A stretch of 64,000 bases of DNA from the NCBI RefSeq assembly GCF_022376445.1, contig NW_025954961.1, positions 1,240,001-1,304,000 on the forward strand, read 5' to 3'. The DNA comes from Fomitopsis serialis. Lineage: Eukaryota > Basidiomycota > Agaricomycetes > Polyporales > Fomitopsidaceae. Within the stretch, counting starts at the first letter, position 1. The number at the start of each line of letters is the position of its first letter. The notes under the pieces are model-generated. The model was not told the DNA's origin and did no database searches. It was given only the letters and a program-made list of their open reading frames with translations. Of the stretch, positions 58,324 through 64,000 are shown one piece after another. A program made the translations under genes and the position numbers.

Positions 58324-59648
58324 CGGTACGGGGCGACTCTTGGGTTGTTTGCATGGTTCGCACTCCCATTCGTTTTACCCTTCTTGCCAAGGGTCGCCGG
58401 GTTCATTCACAAGCTGTTCTGAATTTTCATTTTCTGGGGTTTCGTGTGGTTGTATCGGGGTGCTGATTTCCTTGGGTTAACTGGTCATGGGTTATCTACG
58501 TATGCTGTCGCTGCTTACACTCATTCAGGTATGATACATAGTTTGCATTCACGCTTCATGATTCTCCACGACCATCCGCTACTGACGCGCTCGCCTAGCG
58601 GACCACTCTACCGCTGCCCTGCTGTTCCTGCCTGCCCGAGAGGGCTGCGCTGTTCACGTCGGCATCTTGTTACGCCGCACTGTAGCAACACGACTGTTGA
58701 GCGAGTACGGACATTCGCCTAGACATATATCCGCATACACGAGACGATGTCATTACGCCCCTGCTACCTTACGATGCGGCACACGAAGCTATTGTTGAGC
58801 AGGTGATCGGGGAGCCTGCCAAGTGTGTGCCTCTTAATAGTCTGTACCTCTCGGCTGTCATGCAGCATGACGTGTGGAAAGCCTCCGCGCTGTGATGGGT
58901 GGAAGTGAGTCATACATGTTTAGTTGTCGAGAGGAGATGCGCGCGAGGAGAAGATCAGTCGGGCTAGCCGAGTGCGCGCTCCTGTTTCGCGGGACGCCTG
59001 TGCTGACGGGCGCGCGAGGCGTAAGCAACGCGCCGCACGAGGAGCCACCGCATCAGCTGGCCGTCCTTCTGGTGCTGGGAGATCGTCCGCCCAGTCGCCG
59101 CAGCGGTCGCGCCGCGCCTGTTGGGGGGCGTCTGATGACACGCGGACGCTGACCGAGCGAGTCTGCATCCGCGCACGTGCCCTGGCGTGCAGGAGCAGGA
59201 ACCGAGCGATTCCCCGCGCCCGAAACCATCGCGGGCCGCGCAATCTTATCAGTCCGCCACTCCGCGACCTCCAGACCGCCCCGTGACGTGACCCGTCACA
59301 CACTCCCCAGTATTCGCGGAGGCGAGTCACCCACGCGCGAGCCAAGACCCTGCGTGTTTTCCGCCGCGAGCGGACTCGACGCTCAGCCCGCGGCAGCCTG
59401 CCCACCGCTCGCTCGCTTAGCGGCAGGGGAGTGATGGTGACAGACGCAGGCGCGTGCCCTGGGAAGCGGCAGACCGTAAAGCAGGCAGCTGCAGGCATCA
59501 CGGTGTGTAGGCGTTTACCTGCCATAACGGGAAACCAGTTAAGCGGACTCATGAGCGGACTTACTTCCGAGCGACAACACGCCTTCTTCTGGTCCTCCCT
59601 CCTGCTCTCCTCCTCCCCCTGCCCTCCTTCCTCCCTCGCGTCCTCACC
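58324..59648. other. Large intergenic region upstream of the JmjC gene
   Basis: About 1.3 kb. The block 58960-59420 is strongly GC-rich, with open frames on both strands caused by base composition. A nearly pure pyrimidine tract (59581-59640) ends just before the ATG at 59649. No gene, TATA box or repeat is clear. Confidence 0.45.
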
Positions 59649-62600
59649 ATGGACGTCAACATCCATCACCACGATCCTGCTGTCCAGAGCAAGCGCACTT
59701 CCATCCACGAGCTGCTCAACCCTGTCGGTCCCTCCACATCCCTCGACCAGCAGTATGCACAGCAGCTTCCCAGCATATCGCACTTCATGCCCCAGCCCCA
59801 CCCTCACCAGCACCCTCAGCACGTACAGGCCATGCCTCCGCCTCAGTACTCGCCCCCCATGAATTCACAGCCCTCGTTCAGCCTGCGCACCGCGAGCTGG
59901 GACCAACAGGCAACAAAGGATGACCTCGCTCGTCGCCCCGAGACCGATCCCAATGCGTGTCGTTTCGGGCATCCTTCCGTGCCATCTCACCATCAGTACT
60001 ATCAAGAGACTTACCCCCGCTCTTCTCGCTCCGTGAGTGAGACGCCCAGTTACGGAATGGACATCCCATCGTGGTCTACTGCGACCGAGCAGGCCAACTC
60101 CCCCTACCCCATGTACTCGAATGACCGTACAGGTACGTGCTGAGTGCGTCTCTTCACGGTTCTTCTGCCGACGGGCTGCCACTTGCTAGCTATCCCGAAC
60201 ACATCTGTCTCGCGGAGCCCGATGCCTCCCCCGCCCCCAGCACCGATGTCCTCTCACTCGCCAACGTGGACTACGCCCCGCAACAGCAACACTACGAGCA
60301 AGACATCGCATCTCACCATCAGTACACGTCTCCAAATCCAAATGGTCTCCGTCTCACGATGATAGTCGACGCGAATTGCGAAATCTGACCAATGCGTCTT
60401 TAGATTGGCAGAGCGGTGAACGAGCATCCGTCGACTGGCGCAGGCTCGTACGGTGCCCACGCAGCCACTGCCCCCGATGACCGTCCGACGCACTCTCAGC
60501 ACTATCAGCCGTCGGCTCATGTCGGCTACACATCTGTCCCTTTCGCAATCCCAGTTGCTGCATATCCCCCGACTCCTCTCCCGAATCCCAAAGGCAGTTC
60601 GAGCAAAGTGACGATGAGTCGGGGGCAAAATCAAAGAAGTCGCGATCGATGGCGACTGCGAGCGTGAGCCTGAACGTGAACACGAACGCGAACGCGAAGG
60701 TGGCAAAGGTCCCAGAGGGTGCCGGTTGGTCTATGCAAGGGTTCTGCGTCATTCCGTCTTGCTCACTCTATGGTAGCCCAATCAAGACGTGGCTACAGCG
60801 CCAAGAAACGCAGCGAAGCCGCACAGATAGCTGCTCAAAACGGTGAGAGTTTTTCTTGCTCAGAGTGGTGGGCGGTCGGCATGCTCACGGCATTATGTAG
60901 CCCAACTGATGCCCACCGTGTCGTATGCGCACGTGTCGAATGAGAAGGGGAAGGAGAAGGCTGCCAGTAACACCGGTAAGGCGAGTTTATCTGACATGAT
61001 GAGATATACTTATCCCCGCTCTAGTTCAAGGTCCCATGAGAATCGTGGGCCAGGATGACACTTCGCAGCTTGAGACTTCCGGACCACTGCATCCGGAGCT
61101 CCAGTTCGCTCGATGCATGTCAAACAGATACCGATCGGAGGAATTCCCTCGCTGTGTATCCTGCACTCGTCGATGGGCCGGCGATACCTGTCGCTTCCAG
61201 GGTATACGCTTCTTCCTCAAGAACGACAAGAAACAGATCGTTGGGATCAGTTTTGTCGAGAGCCAGAAACCCGACGCGCCGACGATGAACTTTCCGAACA
61301 AGTGGAACATACTCTGGACAAGCCTCACACTCGACGGTTAAAGGTAAGGCTGTTTCTATGACTGTTGCTCGCGTGTTGAACTCAAAAATGACGTGCTGCA
61401 CTAACAGCGGACAGTCGCGCAGGCGCTTCTGCCCACCCTGAAGAAGGAGCTGGACCATCTCAGCCTGAGCGAGGTCATACGTCGCCCGAGAGAAAGTGAG
61501 GTCAGGGCAACTTGCGGTAGGTTTCCTGGCATGCATGTGAGAACTGCGCCTCATACGGCACCCCAGATACATGCATGACATCCATATTCTCGAGCAGCTG
61601 GATGTGCGTCTGTGCGGCCGCGAGGCTTGCGCCGAGTGCTATGAGCAGGTCAAGGAGTGACATTGACCGGGCGGGTGCGCCGGAGGCCGAGATCGGGCCC
61701 TACAGGCACGACGGGAGAAGCATGCGCATATCAACCCTTCTTCCTGTCGTGTACACGCGAATGAACACCAGGCCAAAGACTTCTCACCCATGTCCCGTTT
61801 GCAAGCCGGAGCTGGAGGAAGTCATCACGGAGATGGAGGCGCTGCTTCAGGAGACCGAGCAAGAGCGTTCACTCCGGAGCCGGGTCGTGGACCTTCGCTG
61901 TCGCCTCCAGGTACAGCATCGACACTACAGTGGTCGGACCCCGTACCGAGCAGCAGCGTACCTGACACGCGGTATATCACATCCGCTGCCTATGTCGATA
62001 ACCTCAGCAACGGTGTACCTCCAGAGCCATCCTCCTTCGCGGCGGGTACCAAGGTGCCCTCTCACGTCACGCGGTACTTCGCGGACGGCGAGCTCACGGA
62101 TGACATCTTCTGCCGTATCTGGGCCCGCGGCGAGCCTATCGTGGTCACAGGTATGCTCCCGAAGTTCCACGTCAATTGGTCGCCAGAGTACTTCATCAGC
62201 AAGTACGGCTCGCAGAGCTGTCTCATTCTGAGTGCCAGACGGACCAGAACCGGCGCGTGACGGTGGGCGAGTTCTTCTCCTGGTTCGGCAGGTATGAAGG
62301 GCGCCGAGATTGCTGGAAGTTGAAGGTATTTCGGCGATGCGTCGGCCCTCGTGCGAAGCGCAGCTGACTCATGCGTCTTACAGGACTGGCCGCCATCAAC
62401 GGATTTCCGCACTGCTTTCCCTGAGCTGTACGACGACTTCGCGAACGCGACGCCGGTGCCGAACTACGTGCGGCGAGATGGTGTTCTGAACCTTGCGTCG
62501 CATTTCCCGGGCAATACAGTTGCTCCTGATCTGGGTAGGTACAGCTCCATTCGCGGAGGCGTCAGATTGAACGTGGCTTGCTAAATTGGCTACAGGGCCG

Positions 62601-63225
62601 AAGATGTACAACGCGATGGCGTCCTTTGAGTCTAACGGCAGCAAGGGTTCGACGCGGCTACATATGGACATGGCTGATGCCGTGAACGTCATGCTCTATG
62701 CCGCACCAACGCCGGATGGCCGCCCGGGATGCGCGGCGTGGGACCTCTTCAAGGCGGAGGATGCGACGAAGCTCCGGAAATACATGCGCAAGAAGTTCAA
62801 GGGCCAGTTTCAGCACGACCCGATCCATTCTCAGCAGTTCTACTTGGATTCCGAGCTCCGGGAGGAGCTTTTCAAGGAATACGGCGTCAAGTCGCACCGC
62901 GTCTTACAGAAGCCTGGTGAGGCCGTGTTCATCCCGGCCGGCTGTGCCCATCAGGTAAGTGTCCATTTCATTTTCATATCCGCGATGTCGATCGAACTCG
63001 GCTAATGGGTCTGACTGGCGAAGGTTTGCAACCTCGCGGATTGCATCAAGGTGGCCAGCGATTTCGTCAGCCCCGAGAACATCGAGCGGTGCGAGATGCT
63101 CACTCGCGAGTTCCGGGAACAAAATCAGTCTATGGCATGGAAGGAGGACGTGTTGCAGCTCCGCACGATGATGTGGTTTGCTTGGCTCTCGTGCACGCGT
63201 CAGGAGAAGGATGCAGATGCCTGAA
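59649..63225 (+). CDS. JmjC domain histone demethylase, KDM3-like
   Basis: JmjC enzymes are Fe(II)/2-oxoglutarate dioxygenases that remove methyl groups from histone lysines; KDM3 types act on H3K9. The model starts at 59649 with a His/Pro/Gln-rich region (SIHELLNPVG near the start), then a basic stretch (GYSAKKRSEAAQIAAQN). A Cys/His zinc module follows (FPRCVSCTRRWAGDTCRFQG near 61150-61205) and a second Cys set (CGREACAECYEQ, CPVCKPELEE). The JmjC domain runs from about 62000 to 63100: VPSHVTRYFADGELTDDIFC, PIVVTGMLPKFHVNWSPEYF, VGEFFSWFG, DWPPSTDF, the iron-binding RLHMDMADAVNVMLYA (H and D), GQFQHDPIHSQQFYLDSELR, then PGEAVFIPAGCAHQVCNLAD (second His) and FVSPENIERCEMLTREFR. One base is missing at about 62230. 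Whether the N-terminal part before 60700 is the same gene is inferred, and its exons are approximate. Confidence 0.75.
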
Positions 63226-63841
63226 TACGGCCGGACTGTCAGTGTGTTTTGGTTATCGCTGTCATGCTGCTTTGCTCTCGAAGCCGACTACATTAAGTAC
63301 TACTTGCAATGCCCGCCACCTACTGTTACTTGTCGTCGTTGTCATCATTATAATCGCTTGGTAGCTTGTGTATTGATATCGGTATCGTTGTCTGCATCTG
63401 GTAGCTTGCTCGCGTCTGGTTAGTGGTAGCGTACACATATTGGAGACATACGAACAATACAACTCAAGATTATTGGATCGAGAATGATGTGACGTGCCGT
63501 CCGCGAACATTGATGCTCTCCTCAAGGTTAACGTTCTACTCCACTGCATACCACCGCGACGATCCTGCTCAATAGTGTTCACCCGATACGAGCCGATGTA
63601 TAACCGTTCTCGGACAATCTGCGTTCATTAGAAGGACCGCGGGCACAGTCTTCATGCCGTGGTAAATTTGTAAGTACCATCGGCGGCGCGGAATCGACAA
63701 AAGCGGTTCCACGAGTCTAGGAAGGGAATCAAGATGCTCATGGAAATAAGCTTATGTAGTTGACGGCCGTTACATACAAGAATAGCGGGCCCGGGCCTCT
63801 GCTACGGCGCATCCAATTGAGATAGCGTGGTACATCATGCA
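63226..63841. other. Convergent intergenic region at the right end
   Basis: About 615 bp between the JmjC stop and the stop of the edge gene. It is AT-richer than its neighbours and holds only short frames. No gene is seen. Confidence 0.4.
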
Positions 63842-64000
63842 TCAAGCCTGAGCAAGAAGGGACCGCTGCTCAGTCAGTGCTCCAATGAGCGAGCGAGCTG
63901 GGTCTAGCCGCACAAATCCCCCGCCAGTCGGATCCTGCGACAGTCGCAGTGCCGTGAGTGATGGTGTGAATGCCGGTCGGGAGAACATACCATACATATA
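63842..64000 (-). CDS. 3' end of an unidentified gene, runs off the right edge
   Basis: Reading the minus strand leftwards from the edge gives a coding-like stretch: FSRPAFTPSLTALRLSQDPT, GGGFVRLDPARSLIGALTEQ, RSLLAQA, then a stop at 63842-63844. The amphipathic helix pattern and lack of stops suggest a real C terminus. An ATG at 63989 lies in frame, so a whole short protein is also possible. I do not recognise a family. Confidence 0.35.
   Translation of the reverse strand, partial: YMYGMFSRPAFTPSLTALRLSQDPTGGGFVRLDPARSLIGALTEQRSLLAQA

Noticed and set aside
58920..59822. 300-codon open frame on the minus strand
   Set aside because: It overlaps the GC-rich promoter block and the start of the JmjC gene in antisense. 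Composition is Arg-rich with no motif, as expected of a shadow frame in GC-rich DNA.

Overview
The window is about 64 kb of gene-dense nuclear DNA from a filamentous basidiomycete, most likely an Agaricomycete. The evidence is short GT-AG introns (about 45-70 nt), many per gene, short promoters between divergent genes, pyrimidine-rich start regions, and a full set of housekeeping proteins whose sequences look basidiomycete. I see no rRNA, tRNA, CRISPR array, transposon or viral sequence. All gene models were assembled by eye from exon pieces. Outer boundaries are firmer than internal splice sites.

Layout from left to right: GPC1 (partial, -), ISU1 (+), PRP31 (-), methylcrotonyl-CoA carboxylase beta (+), WDR89-like (-), an unrecognised one-TM protein (+), an MFS sugar transporter (+), a MARVEL-type membrane protein (+), an ALE1-type MBOAT acyltransferase (+), TAF9 (+), SEC12 (-), a NIPA-type Mg2+ transporter (+), WDR59/SEA3 of GATOR2 (-), a UPF0303 protein (+), mitochondrial SSB RIM1 (-), HBS1 (+), S-(hydroxymethyl)glutathione dehydrogenase (-), VFA1 (+), an ENT nucleoside transporter (-), a membrane-anchored acyl-CoA-binding protein (-), mitoribosomal mS34 (-), GatC (+), dUTPase (-), an unrecognised PIP-box/KEN/SQ-cluster protein (+), ESF2 (+), ARS2 (+), SSK1 (+), a KDM3-like JmjC protein (+), and the 3' end of an unidentified gene (-) at the right edge.

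Most genes are unrelated neighbours, but several pairs may be functionally linked. GPC1 and the ALE1-type enzyme catalyse successive steps of phosphatidylcholine re-acylation. mS34 and GatC share a 238-bp divergent promoter, and both serve mitochondrial translation. The dUTPase shares a 189-bp divergent promoter with a protein that carries a textbook PCNA-binding box at its N terminus, a KEN box and a dense cluster of SQ motifs. That protein is the best candidate here for undescribed biology, probably a PCNA-linked, checkpoint-regulated factor.

Many otherwise well-conserved genes contain one-base frame breaks, very often as one missing base in a short homopolymer (C, G, A or T). The encoded protein stays conserved on both sides. 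I read these mainly as sequence or assembly errors, not as pseudogenes, and mark them gene by gene. PRP31, MCC-beta, WDR59, RIM1, mS34, GatC, dUTPase and ESF2 read through cleanly as far as I followed them.
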